A stretch of 49,510 nt of DNA from Clostridia bacterium (GCA_910575725.1 CAJTFE010000037.1:1-49510); one strand, 5' to 3'; shown: positions 1 to 8,497, numbered from the stretch's first letter. Notes: a model not told the origin generated them from the sequence alone. Numbers and translations are program-made.

Positions 1-103
1 GGTGTTGTGTCTATATTCATTTTTTCGAAGCCACCACATGATGGCTTGTTTGTGGCGCAATTCACTTTCTCTCTAACCGCTACCTCTCAGTTTCAAACTT
101 TAT

Positions 104-270
104 CCTCCATTCCAGTTCCGCAGAATCCTCCTCAGTGCCCCTACACAGAAGAATTTCCAGCCACAAAATCATGTGCCTGTAAATCCTTCTGGCTCTGATG
201 AGGATTCTGCTGTTTCCAGTTCCGCAGAATCCTTCTCAATACCTCTCATCTGGATTCTGCTGTTTCCATC
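104..270 (-). repeat. Family A structured repeat, copy A1 plus mini-hairpin
   Basis: On the minus strand this folds as a short hairpin (arms 252-260 and 224-232), a linker GGAACTGGAAACA, then a long hairpin. The long hairpin has outer arms at about 195-212 and 119-134, core arms 177-190 and 147-160, and an apical CACA/UGUG stem. It ends in GGAACTGGAATGGAGG, which resembles a Shine-Dalgarno tail. The core matches copies at 2717-2837, 24724-24863 and 33023-33120. Confidence 0.75.
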
Positions 271-304
271 TTTCTCTAATGGATTGTTTTTGGATTACAA
301 GCTT

Positions 305-332
305 ATTATAGCACAACTCCAACACAAGTCAA
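305..332 (-). promoter_or_regulatory. Sigma-A type promoter reading left
   Basis: On the minus strand TTGACT (327-332) is followed after 16 bases by a perfect TATAAT (305-310). It lies just past the parC terminator and fires away from parC, so it starts a separate transcript that runs through the family A repeat and leaves the window. Confidence 0.7.
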
Positions 333-363
333 TATGAATCTACCAAAAACCACATAGGATTCC

Positions 364-416
364 AAAAAAACAGCTGCCGCAGCATTTGCACAAAGAGCTT
401 ATTTTGCGACAGCTTC
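364..416 (-). terminator. Rho-independent terminator of parE-parC
   Basis: On the minus strand, about 57 bases after the parC stop, AGCTGTCGC pairs with GCGGCAGCT (one G-U pair) around a long loop and is followed by GTTTTTTT. This is the natural end of the parE-parC transcript. Confidence 0.75.
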
Positions 417-472
417 CGGCCCCATGATTCAGGGTCTGTTTTCTTCTTTATTTTTAGGGCTGATTCATGTGT

Positions 473-2710
473 CTACACCCTTACCTTTACCCCTTTTGTA
501 TCTCTGCTTCCGGGTTTCAGTTTGTTCAATATGATTTGCTTTTCTTTGTAGGTGATGGTCTGCTCGCTGCCTGTCTGGTAAAGATAGGCAGCCTCCAGAC
601 AGTCGTCTGTTCCCAGACGCATGCCCCGGACGCCGATGGCTCCCTTTTTTTTCTCCGGAATCTCGGATATGGAGAAGCGCAGGAAATAACCCTCCCGGCT
701 TTGAAGAACCAGCTGTTCGCTGCCCTCCACAGGCTCTGCCAATAAAACCTTGTCTTCCTCTCCCAGTTTTGTAGCGGCCACGGTACGCTTGCCTGTTTCA
801 AATTCACTGCCGTCCACAATCTTCAGCATGCCGCCTTTGGTCGCAAAGATAAGCTTTCTCTCTTTCAGCGCTTCCATGCTTCCGATTCCCACAAGCTGTT
901 CTTCGGTGCTGTTGTAATTGCTGAAATTGTCAATCGGCACACCCTTGTCCCGGAAGCGGCCAAAGGGCAGATCCAGTACCTTGATGGTATGCAGGCGGCC
1001 GGTATCGGTAAATACGCAGATGCGGCCGGTGTTAATACAGGGGAATACGTATTTGTTTTCGCTGTCCGCCGCTTCTTTGTTGCGTTCATAGGTGGGCATG
1101 TCTATGGTTTTGGCGTAGCCGAAACGATCCATCAGAAACATCACAGGCATCTCTTCAATCTTCTTTTCCTCGAAAATGATTTCCGCCGCATTTTCGATGG
1201 AGGTTCTTCTTGGCCTTGCATAGGCTTTTTTGATGGAATCCATGTCCTTTAAAATCACCTTTGTCATACTTGCGTGATTTTCCAGAATGTCCTCATAGGA
1301 GGCGATGTTCTTCAAGGTCTGGGCGTTTTCCGCCATTAAGGCTTCGATCTCCAGACCGATTAAGCGGTACAGGCGCATCTCCAGAATGGCTGTGGCCTGG
1401 CGCTCGGTGAAACGCAGCTTTGAAGCCCTCTTCCGGGAGGCTTCGGATTTAAAACGGATGTTTTCTGTTTTTCCTTCTATCAGACAGGCCTTTGCATCCT
1501 TAACACTCTTGCTGCCCCGAAGAATCTCGATGATAAGATCGATTACATCACAGGCACGGATAAGGCCCTCCTGGATCTCCCGTTTCTCCTGCTCCTTTGC
1601 AAGAAGGGTTCGGTATTTGCGGGTGGCAAGCTCATACTGGAATTCAATGTAATGCTCCAGAATCTGTTTTAGGCCCAGCGTTTCGGGTCTTCCGTCTGCC
1701 ACTGCAAGCATGTTGACACCGAAGGTATCCTCCAAACGGGTCTTTTTGTAAAGCATATTTTTCAGATTCTCGGTATCGGCTCCCTTGCGCAGCTCAAGAA
1801 CGATGCGGATGCCTTCCTTGGAGGACTGGTTGGAGATGTCCGTGATCTCCGGGGCCTTTTTTGACTCTACCAGGGCCGCAATATCGTTTAAAAATTTTCC
1901 GATGTTTGCGCCTATCATGGGATAGGGAATCTCGGTTATAACAAGCTGCTCTTTGCCGCCTTTTTGCTTTTCTATCTGGACACGGCCCCGGACTTTGATT
2001 TTGCCCATACCCGTTTCGTAGATGGCCGGGAGCTCGTCTTTGTTTACCACAATGCCCCCAGTAGGAAAATCAGGGCCCGGCATCAGTTTCAGCAAATCCC
2101 CGACGGTAATTTCCGGATTCTTCAAATAAGCTTTTGCGGCATCTATGACCTCTCCTAAGCTATGAGGAGGGATGCTGGTTGCCATTCCCACGGCGATTCC
2201 GTCGGATCCGTTGACCAGCAGATTTGGAAGCCTGGCCGGCAGAACAGAGGGCTCTTTTTCCGTTTCGTCGAAGTTTGGCACAAAGTCTACTACGTTCTTG
2301 TCCAGGTCGGACAGGAAGGCTTCCTGGGTAACTTTCTCCAGGCGCGCTTCCGTATAACGCATAGCTGCTGCGCCGTCTCCCTCGATGGAGCCGAAGTTGC
2401 CGTGGCCGTCTACTAAGGGCAGGCCTTTTTTGAAGTCCTGGGACATGACCACCAGCGCCTCGTAGATGGAGCTGTCTCCGTGGGGGTGGTATTTACCCAT
2501 GGTGTCGCCTACGATACGGGCGCACTTCCGGTAAGGACGGTCAAAGCGGATGCCCAGCTCGTACATGTCGTAGAGGGTTCTTCTCTGTACAGGCTTGAGA
2601 CCGTCGCGGACATCCGGAAGGGCACGGGCGATGATGACGCTCATGGCATAGTCGATGTAGGATTTCTGCATGAGGTCTGAGTATTCGGTGCGGATGATTT
2701 GTTCTTCCAT
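473..2710 (-). CDS. parC: Topoisomerase IV subunit A (GyrA/ParC family)
   Basis: Breakage-reunion subunit of a type IIA topoisomerase, 745 residues. The winged-helix region carries the catalytic tyrosine at about residue 119 ([10 protein letters not shown]), and the quinolone-determining helix reads [10 protein letters not shown] near 77-86. The C-terminal half has propeller blades. The GyrA box (QRRGGKG) expected near the start of the propeller is absent; the matching stretch reads [10 protein letters not shown]. That favours a decatenating topoisomerase IV over gyrase and fits the second topoisomerase pair found in many Clostridia. The gene follows parE after 140 bases that hold a family A repeat. 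The repeat's end provides AGGAG (2717-2721), six bases before the ATG. The ParC assignment is an inference from the missing box; family membership is secure. Confidence 0.9.
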   Translation of the reverse strand: MEEQIIRTEYSDLMQKSYIDYAMSVIIARALPDVRDGLKPVQRRTLYDMYELGIRFDRPYRKCARIVGDTMGKYHPHGDSSIYEALVVMSQDFKKGLPLVDGHGNFGSIEGDGAAAMRYTEARLEKVTQEAFLSDLDKNVVDFVPNFDETEKEPSVLPARLPNLLVNGSDGIAVGMATSIPPHSLGEVIDAAKAYLKNPEITVGDLLKLMPGPDFPTGGIVVNKDELPAIYETGMGKIKVRGRVQIEKQKGGKEQLVITEIPYPMIGANIGKFLNDIAALVESKKAPEITDISNQSSKEGIRIVLELRKGADTENLKNMLYKKTRLEDTFGVNMLAVADGRPETLGLKQILEHYIEFQYELATRKYRTLLAKEQEKREIQEGLIRACDVIDLIIEILRGSKSVKDAKACLIEGKTENIRFKSEASRKRASKLRFTERQATAILEMRLYRLIGLEIEALMAENAQTLKNIASYEDILENHASMTKVILKDMDSIKKAYARPRRTSIENAAEIIFEEKKIEEMPVMFLMDRFGYAKTIDMPTYERNKEAADSENKYVFPCINTGRICVFTDTGRLHTIKVLDLPFGRFRDKGVPIDNFSNYNSTEEQLVGIGSMEALKERKLIFATKGGMLKIVDGSEFETGKRTVAATKLGEEDKVLLAEPVEGSEQLVLQSREGYFLRFSISEIPEKKKGAIGVRGMRLGTDDCLEAAYLYQTGSEQTITYKEKQIILNKLKPGSRDTKGVKVRV

Positions 2711-2716
2711 TCTAAA

Positions 2717-2837
2717 CTCCTATTCCAGTTCCGCAGCTCTTGGAATAATGCCCTCACCCAGAAGAATTTCCGGCCGCAAAACCATGCGTCCGTAAATCCT
2801 TCTGGCATTATTTCATGCGCTGCTGTTTCCAATTCAG
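2717..2837 (-). repeat. Family A structured repeat, copy A2 (parE-parC gap)
   Basis: On the minus strand, TTGGAAACA is followed by GCAGC, then an arm at 2804-2814, core arms 2790-2803 and 2760-2773, and an apical CGCA/UGCG stem. The closing arm is 2742-2752. The right flank GCGGAACTGGAATAGGAG (2717-2734) is identical over 18 bases to the flank of copy A3, and its AGGAG is the parC ribosome binding site. Confidence 0.85.
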
Positions 2838-2850
2838 TGATTTCAACCCT

Positions 2851-4773
2851 TTATACGTCCAGCTCAGCGTCGCAGGCGTGTTCGTAGATAAAGGCTCTCC
2901 GGGGCGGCACTTCGGTTCCCATAAGCATCTCCGTTACGTTGGAGGCCATACGTGCATCCTCGATCTCTACACGCTTTAAGATCCGGGTAGCCGGATTCAG
3001 GGTAGTTTCCCAGAGCTGATCGGCATCCATCTCTCCCAGGCCCTTGTAGCGCTGGAGGGTGAAGCTTCCCTTGTGGCGCTTCCGGTAGCGCTCCAGGGCC
3101 TTGTCGTCGTAAAGGTATTCCTCCTCCCCTCTCTGGGGCATCGCTTTATAGAGCGGCGGCATGGCAATGTAGACGTGTCCCTCGTAGATGAGATCCGGCA
3201 TAAAACGGTAAAACAGCGTCAGAAGCAGGGTGGAAATGTGTGCTCCGTCCACGTCCGCATCGGCCATAATAATAATCTTGTCATAGCGCAGCTTTGTGAT
3301 ATCAAAGTCATTGCCGTAGCCCTCGGAAAAGCCGCAGCCGAAGGCATTGATCATAGTTTTGATCTCTGCATTTGCCAGCACCTTGTCAATACTGGCCTTT
3401 TCCACATTCAGTATCTTGCCCCGGATGGGAAGAATGGCCTGGTAATTCCGGTCTCTGGCCGTCTTGGCGGAGCCGCCGGCGGAGTCTCCCTCTACAATGA
3501 AAATCTCGCATTTGGAAGCATCCCGGCTCTCGCAGTTGGCAAGTTTTCCGTTGGAATCGAAGGAATATTTCTGCTTGGTCAGAAGATTGGTCTTGGCCCG
3601 TTCTTCTGTCTTTCGTATCTTGGCCGCTTTTTCTGCGCAGCCGATGACCCCCTTCAAGGTCTCCAGATTCCGGTCAAAATAACGGACAATCTCCTCCCCT
3701 GCTACTTTGGAGGCGGCCTTGGACGCATCCTGGTTGTCAAGCTTCGTCTTGGTCTGGCCTTCAAAGCGGGGAGCCGGATGCTTGATAGAGATCACGGCCG
3801 TCATGCCGTTGCGCACATCGGCGCCGGTAAAGTTGGCATCCTTTTCCTTTAGGATGCCCAGCTCTCTGGCATAATTGTTGATTACGGTGGTAAATACCGT
3901 CTTAAAGCCGGTCAGATGGGTGCCTCCCTCTGCGTTGTAGATGTTGTTGCAGAAACCCAGGACATTTTCATGGAACTCGTTTACATACTGGAAAGCGCCC
4001 TCTACCACGATGCCTTCTGCCTCTCCTTTAAAGTAAATGACGTCGTGCACCTGCTCTTTTTTCTTATTTAAATCCTCCACGAAGCCGATAATTCCGTTTT
4101 CCTCATGGAATGTTACTTCTTCCGCCGGCTCAATTCTTTTGTCTGCAAAATAAATGGTGAGCGCCGGATTGAGGTAAGCAGTCTCATGGAGACGGCTTTT
4201 GACCTCCTCTGCCTGGAACCTTGTCTTTTCAAAGATCTCCGGGTCTGGAAGAAAATTGATCCGTGTTCCTGTCTCCTTGCTTTTGCGCAAAATCGGCAGG
4301 AGCCCGTCGTTCAATTCTATGGTAGGGATACCGCGCTCGTAGTGATCGTGGTGTACGGCTCCGTCGCGGCTTACCTCTATATCCAGATAGGTAGACAGGG
4401 CGTTGACCACAGAGGAGCCTACCCCATGGAGGCCGCCGCTTGTCTTATAGACGGAATCGTCAAACTTTCCTCCTGCATGGAGGGTGGTGAATACAAGACG
4501 CTCTGCAGAGATTCCTTTTGCATGGAGATCCACTGGGATGCCCCGGCCGTCGTCGCTGACGGTGCAGGAGCCGTCCCTCTCCAGGGTTACCCAGATCTGG
4601 GAGCAGAAGCCGGCCAGGTGCTCGTCCACGGAATTATCCACGATCTCATAAATCAAATGGTTTAATCCTTTCCGCGATACGCTGCCGATGTACATGCCCG
4701 GGCGCTTCCGCACGGCCTCCAGGCCTTCCAGGACGGCTATGCTGTCTGCGTCGTAAGTGTTTTTCTTTGCCAT
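2851..4773 (-). CDS. parE: Topoisomerase IV subunit B (GyrB/ParE family)
   Basis: ATPase subunit of the same type IIA topoisomerase, 640 residues, normal for the family. A GHKL ATP-binding domain comes first (VDEHLAGF, DDGRGIPV, GGLHGVGSSVVNAL). A transducer follows, then a TOPRIM domain with EGDSAGGSAK and the metal-binding DADVDGAH. The start is placed at the ATG at 4773 (MAKKNTYDAD) because GAGGA lies seven bases upstream. A longer open frame to 4857 runs into the leader repeats and has no ribosome binding site. It is the first gene of a two-gene operon with parC, transcribed from a promoter at 4956-4984 through a 175-base leader. Whether the pair is gyrase or topoisomerase IV rests on parC. 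Confidence 0.9.
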   Translation of the reverse strand: MAKKNTYDADSIAVLEGLEAVRKRPGMYIGSVSRKGLNHLIYEIVDNSVDEHLAGFCSQIWVTLERDGSCTVSDDGRGIPVDLHAKGISAERLVFTTLHAGGKFDDSVYKTSGGLHGVGSSVVNALSTYLDIEVSRDGAVHHDHYERGIPTIELNDGLLPILRKSKETGTRINFLPDPEIFEKTRFQAEEVKSRLHETAYLNPALTIYFADKRIEPAEEVTFHEENGIIGFVEDLNKKKEQVHDVIYFKGEAEGIVVEGAFQYVNEFHENVLGFCNNIYNAEGGTHLTGFKTVFTTVINNYARELGILKEKDANFTGADVRNGMTAVISIKHPAPRFEGQTKTKLDNQDASKAASKVAGEEIVRYFDRNLETLKGVIGCAEKAAKIRKTEERAKTNLLTKQKYSFDSNGKLANCESRDASKCEIFIVEGDSAGGSAKTARDRNYQAILPIRGKILNVEKASIDKVLANAEIKTMINAFGCGFSEGYGNDFDITKLRYDKIIIMADADVDGAHISTLLLTLFYRFMPDLIYEGHVYIAMPPLYKAMPQRGEEEYLYDDKALERYRKRHKGSFTLQRYKGLGEMDADQLWETTLNPATRILKRVEIEDARMASNVTEMLMGTEVPPRRAFIYEHACDAELDV

Positions 4774-4805
4774 TTTATATTCCTCATTCCTATACCCTAT
4801 ATGTG

Positions 4806-4916
4806 CCCCATTCATGCATGCCCCTTTGGGGCTGTCAGACTTCGTCCAGTAAGGCATTACCCCATGAATGCATATCCCTTCAGGATGGGTGGACTTCGTC
4901 TAATAAGGTATGCTTA
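4806..4916 (-). repeat. Tandem folded units (family C) in the parE leader
   Basis: Two imperfect units of about 55 bases (4806-4859, 4860-4916). Each has a closing stem (ATGCC/GGCAT in one, GCATA/TATGC in the other), a small C/G hairpin and an identical GACTTCGTC mini-palindrome. Closing-stem changes are compensated, so structure seems to be kept. They lie between the parE promoter and start codon. Confidence 0.6.
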
Positions 4917-4955
4917 CTTATCCGAATGGATGTTCTGTTTTTTTCAGTCTTAGCT

Positions 4956-4984
4956 AGTATAGCACAGGTATTTTCGTTTGTAAA
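4956..4984 (-). promoter_or_regulatory. Promoter of parE-parC
   Basis: Minus strand TTTACA (4979-4984), a 17-base spacer, then TATACT (4956-4961). Predicted transcription start is near 4949, leaving a leader of about 175 bases that contains the two family C units. Confidence 0.65.
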
Positions 4985-5003
4985 ACACTTCTTTCCTGAT
5001 TTT

Positions 5004-5573
5004 TCAAACAAATTTCGCAGCAGCCCCTGCTAATTTGCAATGAAGAAGCCAAAGATAGATACAGCCTCCGACTGTTACATAGACTTCCAGGAGCGTGGAT
5101 ATGATGCCTATGGAGAACAGCAAAATGCAAACCCCTGTTCCCAAAAGAGCCAGAAGGCTCCACTGTATCCCGAAGCCGCCGCCGCTTTTTTTCTGAAGTA
5201 TCCGCAAAAACCGTACCTGGACAACTGCCAGAAGCAAAGTCGACGTGAAGCAAATCCCCACATGAAGGCGGGAAAGTCCGGGCAGCTGCCGGGGCAGATA
5301 AGGAATCCCCACAGCCGTTACAAAACATACCAGAGCGCCGAAAAGAAGCCTCTCCAGCGTCCGGTTCCGGCAGCCGCTCAGCTCCATAAGCTCTCTTGTA
5401 TGAAGATAAAAATAGTTCCCTGTCAGCGCTCCCCAGACCAGAAAGGCCAAACGTCTGCCGCCCCGGCTTCCTATGACAGAAAAGTTAACGCCTGTCCAGG
5501 AGAAGCCGGATGCCAGCAGAAGTGTCAAAAAGGGAATCAAGCACAGAGAACAGAATGCGTATCGTTTCTGCAT
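5004..5573 (-). CDS. Small integral membrane protein, unknown function
   Basis: Encodes 189 residues, mostly hydrophobic, with about five or six membrane-spanning segments (near residues 8-26, 42-55, 75-92, 104-122, 136-156 and 160-178) separated by short arginine-rich loops. I do not recognise the family. The ATG at 5573 has AAGGAAGG close upstream (5579-5586). It is upstream of parE on the same strand, but parE has its own promoter, so the two need not be co-transcribed. No enzymatic motif is visible. It could be a sensor, a transporter fragment or a membrane-organising protein; nothing in the sequence decides. Confidence 0.6.
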   Translation of the reverse strand: MQKRYAFCSLCLIPFLTLLLASGFSWTGVNFSVIGSRGGRRLAFLVWGALTGNYFYLHTRELMELSGCRNRTLERLLFGALVCFVTAVGIPYLPRQLPGLSRLHVGICFTSTLLLAVVQVRFLRILQKKSGGGFGIQWSLLALLGTGVCILLFSIGIISTLLEVYVTVGGCIYLWLLHCKLAGAAAKFV

Positions 5574-5955
5574 AATTACCTTCCTTTTATTTTTTCTTTA
5601 TTTAGTATGTGAAGGGGCTTTTGTTCCACACGGGAGAAGTTTTGGAAATCGGAAAGAATATTTTTGAAAGATTGGGAAAACAATAAATGGTAATACACAT
5701 GTACCTAGAAGGCAGTATCCTTAAGTATGCGATAATTGTGTAAAGTTGAAGAAATTTATAAAAAGGTATAAAACCTTAATAATTCAATAGACTTTACACC
5801 TTATTTGCACACTTATTTATTATATTTGAAGCATATGCCAAAAGCGGCCAAAAGCGGATAAAATATATAAAATGAGAATATACAATATCTCCTTATTTTA
5901 TTTTCAACCAAACATATTTTCTGATGCCCTATTTGATACCCTGCAGTAAAATCCA
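5574..5955. other. AT-rich gap before tRNA-Glu
   Basis: No gene is visible. The stretch is far richer in A+T than its neighbours. It contains a tandem CCAAAAGCGG pair (about 5839-5858), an inverted pair GTGTAAAGT / ACTTTACAC about 45 bases apart, and a small AAGGT...ACCTT hairpin. It may be the scar of an element that once sat beside the tRNA, but no integrase or clear attachment-site pair is present. Confidence 0.4.
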
Positions 5956-6006
5956 AAAAACAAAAGCTCTAAAAGCCTAGTAAATACAAGGCTTCCAGAG
6001 CTTTAA
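5956..6006 (-). terminator. Terminator of tRNA-Glu
   Basis: Minus strand AAAGCTCT then GGAAGCCT pairs with AGGCTTTT then AGAGCTTT around a loop of about ten bases. It is followed by TGTTTTTTGG. It begins a few bases after the tRNA 3' end. Confidence 0.85.
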
Positions 6007-6010
6007 GCAA

Positions 6011-6082
6011 CAGTCCCTAGGGGAATCGAACCCCTGTTTCCGCCGTGAGAGGGCGGCGTCTTAACCGCTTGACCAAGGAACC
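6011..6082 (-). tRNA. tRNA-Glu (anticodon CTC)
   Basis: Full cloverleaf on the minus strand. The acceptor arms GGTTCCT and AGGGACT pair, the anticodon stem CCGCC/GGCGG encloses the loop CTCTCAC with anticodon CTC, and the T arm contains GGTTCGATTCC. CCA is not encoded; TTG follows the discriminator G. It has its own promoter and terminator. CTC reads GAG, so this is a glutamate isoacceptor. Confidence 0.93.
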
Positions 6083-6109
6083 ATACCGGCTTTCCCTGCC
6101 GACTTGCTT

Positions 6110-6138
6110 AGTATATAACATATTTCTTCATTTGGCAA
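6110..6138 (-). promoter_or_regulatory. Promoter of tRNA-Glu
   Basis: Minus strand TTGCCA (6133-6138), a 17-base spacer, then TATACT (6110-6115), about 27 bases before the mature 5' end of the tRNA. The rest of the 6083-6458 gap holds the divergent prs promoter and AT-rich sequence with nothing else recognisable. Confidence 0.75.
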
Positions 6139-6354
6139 GCTTTTTTTTCAAAAAATTTAAATTTTTTTATTTTTTTATCAATCGCCCCAAAAACCGGCAG
6201 AATTACAGCTTCGCCCCGCCTCCTCTCCTCCCCCGTTTCACGATTGCTCCCCCCTCTTTTTGCTCCGCCGGCATCTGCCGAAGGAAAAAACAAAAAACAA
6301 AGATTTTCACCTTGATCTGCGTATAAATTTGAACATAAATTTTCCCGTATGTTC

Positions 6355-6383
6355 TTGACGTGCCCTCTAAGAGATGTTATAAA
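6355..6383 (+). promoter_or_regulatory. Promoter of prs
   Basis: TTGACG (6355-6360), a 17-base spacer, then TATAAA (6378-6383). The predicted leader of about 70 bases contains an imperfect hairpin (CGGGATATCC with GGATACCCG, about 6416-6440) ending close to the Shine-Dalgarno at 6448-6453. Confidence 0.7.
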
Positions 6384-6458
6384 ATTATTAGAATATTTTA
6401 CACAATTTCATATTCGGGATATCCTGCATTCGGATACCCGTCCATTCGGAGGATCAGT

Positions 6459-7628
6459 ATGTCGGAAACCAACCAGTTCGATAATATTTTACCAGTGGCG
6501 CCTCTTAAGATCGCAGCTCTGGACAGCTGCGTAGACTTTGCAAGAAAAGTAGACAAGCACCTGGTAAAATTTCGCAAAACAGCCAATAAACAGCACAGAG
6601 ACAATATTTATTTTCAGGAATACGCCCAGGATTCTTATATGGTAAAATGCTCCTGTCCACGTTTCGGAACCGGGGAAGCCAAGGGGCGCTATGGGGAGTC
6701 CGTTCGGGGAAGCGACCTCTTTATCATGGTAGATGTGTGCAACTACAGCCTCACCTATACCGTCTGCGGCCATGAAAACCACATGTCCCCGGACGATCAT
6801 TACCAGGATCTAAAGCGCATGATCTCGGCGGCTACCGGCAAGGCTCACCGGATCAATGTCGTGATTCCTTTCCTCTATGAGGGCCGGCAGCACAAGCGCA
6901 ACAGCAGGGAGTCCTTAGACTGCGCTATTGCCCTTCAGGAGCTTCGGAATATGGGGGTCAACAATATCATCACCTTTGACGCCCACGACCCAAGAGTGCA
7001 GAATGCCATTCCCCTAAACGGTTTTGATAATTTCCAGCCTCCTTACCAGTTTATCCGTGCCCTTCTCCGCACGGAGCCGGAGCTGACGGTGGACAACGAT
7101 CACCTTATGATCATTGCCCCGGATGAGGGCGCCATGGAGCGGGCCGTGTATTTTTCCAATGTTCTTGGGATTGATCTTGGCATGTTCTACAAGCGCCGGG
7201 ATTACTCTACGGTCATTAACGGCAAGAACCCCATTGTGGCCCATGAATTTCTGGGGGATTCCCTGGTGGGCAAGGACGTTATTATCATTGACGATATGAT
7301 TTCCTCCGGCGGAAGCATGCTGGATGTAGCCAAGCAGATGAAGGAGCGCGGTGCGAAGCACGTGTATGTATGCTGCACCTTCGGCCTCTTTACGGATGGA
7401 TTCGATAAATTTGACGAATACTATGAAAAGGGCTATATCACCCGGATTGTGACAACGAATCTCAATTACCGTTCGCCGGAGCTTCTGTCCAAGCCATATT
7501 ATACAGAGGCGGATATGACAAAATTTCTGGCTAAAATCATTGACACGCTGAACCACGATTTTTCCGTGGACAGCATCAATACGCCTACCGAGAAAATCCG
7601 CAAGCTGATTGCAAAGCAGTCACGTTAA
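6459..7628 (+). CDS. prs: Ribose-phosphate pyrophosphokinase
   Basis: Makes PRPP from ribose 5-phosphate and ATP, feeding purine, pyrimidine, NAD, histidine and tryptophan synthesis. It has 389 residues, longer than the usual 310-320, as in the extended Clostridial form. The PRPP-binding loop reads VIIIDDMISSGGSM, and a kinase-type segment FLYEGRQHKR and ITFDAHDPRVQ lie further N-terminal. The ATG at 6459 is chosen because GGAGGA is five bases upstream; the open frame extends back to 6360 without a ribosome binding site. It stands alone behind its own promoter and is followed by a long hairpin terminator, so it is probably monocistronic. Confidence 0.92.
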   Translation: MSETNQFDNILPVAPLKIAALDSCVDFARKVDKHLVKFRKTANKQHRDNIYFQEYAQDSYMVKCSCPRFGTGEAKGRYGESVRGSDLFIMVDVCNYSLTYTVCGHENHMSPDDHYQDLKRMISAATGKAHRINVVIPFLYEGRQHKRNSRESLDCAIALQELRNMGVNNIITFDAHDPRVQNAIPLNGFDNFQPPYQFIRALLRTEPELTVDNDHLMIIAPDEGAMERAVYFSNVLGIDLGMFYKRRDYSTVINGKNPIVAHEFLGDSLVGKDVIIIDDMISSGGSMLDVAKQMKERGAKHVYVCCTFGLFTDGFDKFDEYYEKGYITRIVTTNLNYRSPELLSKPYYTEADMTKFLAKIIDTLNHDFSVDSINTPTEKIRKLIAKQSR

Positions 7629-7696
7629 GGTAAGCCTCATCCCAAAAGACATTTTTGCAGGAAATGGTTTTCAAACGGGACAAAAACATATATAAC

Positions 7697-7795
7697 AGGG
7701 CTGTCACACAATAAGGCAGCAGATTTCAGTATTCGTAAGCTTCTCACTGCAGGATATGGAAAAATCTGACGGCTTATCATGGGACAGCCCTTTTT
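7697..7795 (+). terminator. Long hairpin terminator after prs
   Basis: AGGGCTGTC pairs with GGGACAGCCC across a long partly paired stem (ATAAG with CTTAT, CAGA with TCTG) and is followed by TTTTT. It sits just before the next gene's ribosome binding site, so it may also limit read-through into that gene. Confidence 0.6.
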
Positions 7796-7808
7796 AAGGA
7801 AGAACTTT

Positions 7809-8411
7809 ATGAAAATATTAGCAATCGCAGACCAGGAATCCCGTTATCTCTGGGATGATTTCAGCAAGGAAAAACTCTCGGAGATTGATCTCATCCTCTC
7901 CTGCGGAGATTTGAGTCCTCTCTATCTTTCCTTTCTGGCTACCTTTTTTAAGGGGCCGGTGCTCTATGTCCATGGCAACCACGATGCTGTCTATGAGGCC
8001 TCTCCGCCTTACGGCTGTATCTGCGTGGAGGATCGGATCTACGTCCATGAGGGAATCCGCATTCTGGGACTCGGAGGCTCCATGCGCTATAAGGAGGGCC
8101 CTCATCAGTATACAGAACGGCAGATGAACGCCCGTATCCGGCGGCTGTGGTATTCTCTCAAGCGCCACAAGGGATTTGATATTCTGCTGACCCATGCGCC
8201 CGCATATCATCTCAATGACGAGGAAAATCTGCCCCACCGGGGCTTCCAGAGCTTTCTTGGACTGATGGAGCGCTATTCGCCCTCTTATTTTATCCATGGA
8301 CATGTACACCTGTCCTACAATTATAAGGCTCCGCGGATGTGTACTTATAAAAATACTACGGTCGTCAACGCTTACGAGCGGACCGTCTTTGAATTTCCGC
8401 CTGCAATATAG
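7809..8411 (+). CDS. Calcineurin-like metallophosphoesterase
   Basis: Encodes 200 residues of the metallophosphoesterase superfamily. Visible metal-binding motifs in order are SCGDLS (motif II), HGNHDAV (motif III), LTHAPAY (motif IV) and HGHVHL (motif V). The first motif (usually DxH) reads AIADQES, so the DxH histidine is replaced and metal binding may differ. The ATG at 7809 is preceded by AAGGAAG at good spacing. There is no signal peptide, so it acts in the cytoplasm. Members hydrolyse phosphodiesters or phosphomonoesters of many kinds; the substrate cannot be read here. It lies 86 bases before the BMP-like gene on the same strand and may be co-transcribed with it. Confidence 0.82.
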   Translation: MKILAIADQESRYLWDDFSKEKLSEIDLILSCGDLSPLYLSFLATFFKGPVLYVHGNHDAVYEASPPYGCICVEDRIYVHEGIRILGLGGSMRYKEGPHQYTERQMNARIRRLWYSLKRHKGFDILLTHAPAYHLNDEENLPHRGFQSFLGLMERYSPSYFIHGHVHLSYNYKAPRMCTYKNTTVVNAYERTVFEFPPAI

Positions 8412-8497
8412 CGGACAACGCACCGGCCTTCCAATGGGCCGTTGATAAAAAGCTTTTTGCAAAAATGCCATATGCCAAAAAGGAGATTTCAAATAGA

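Larger units (their letters stand above)
1..363. other. Non-coding left end with leader of an off-window gene
   Basis: No convincing gene lies here. Short open frames have no ribosome binding site or recognisable protein. On the minus strand there is a good promoter (305-332), then a family A structured repeat (104-270), reading left toward a gene that must start at or beyond the left edge. The stretch therefore looks like a long 5' leader. Any start codon near positions 18-56 on the minus strand is too close to the edge to judge. Confidence 0.55.

Noticed and set aside
1..56. Start of a leftward gene at the window edge
   Set aside because: ATG and GTG codons occur, but without a clear ribosome binding site and with too few codons to judge.
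104..270. CRISPR-like repeats
   Set aside because: The repeats are hairpin units with linkers, not regularly spaced identical repeats with unique spacers, and no cas gene is present.
3073..3852. 259-residue plus-strand open frame inside parE
   Set aside because: Antisense shadow of a clearly conserved gene, with no start signals.
8416..8444. Terminator after the metallophosphoesterase gene
   Set aside because: A weak GGCC-type hairpin is present, but there is no T-run and the stem is interrupted.
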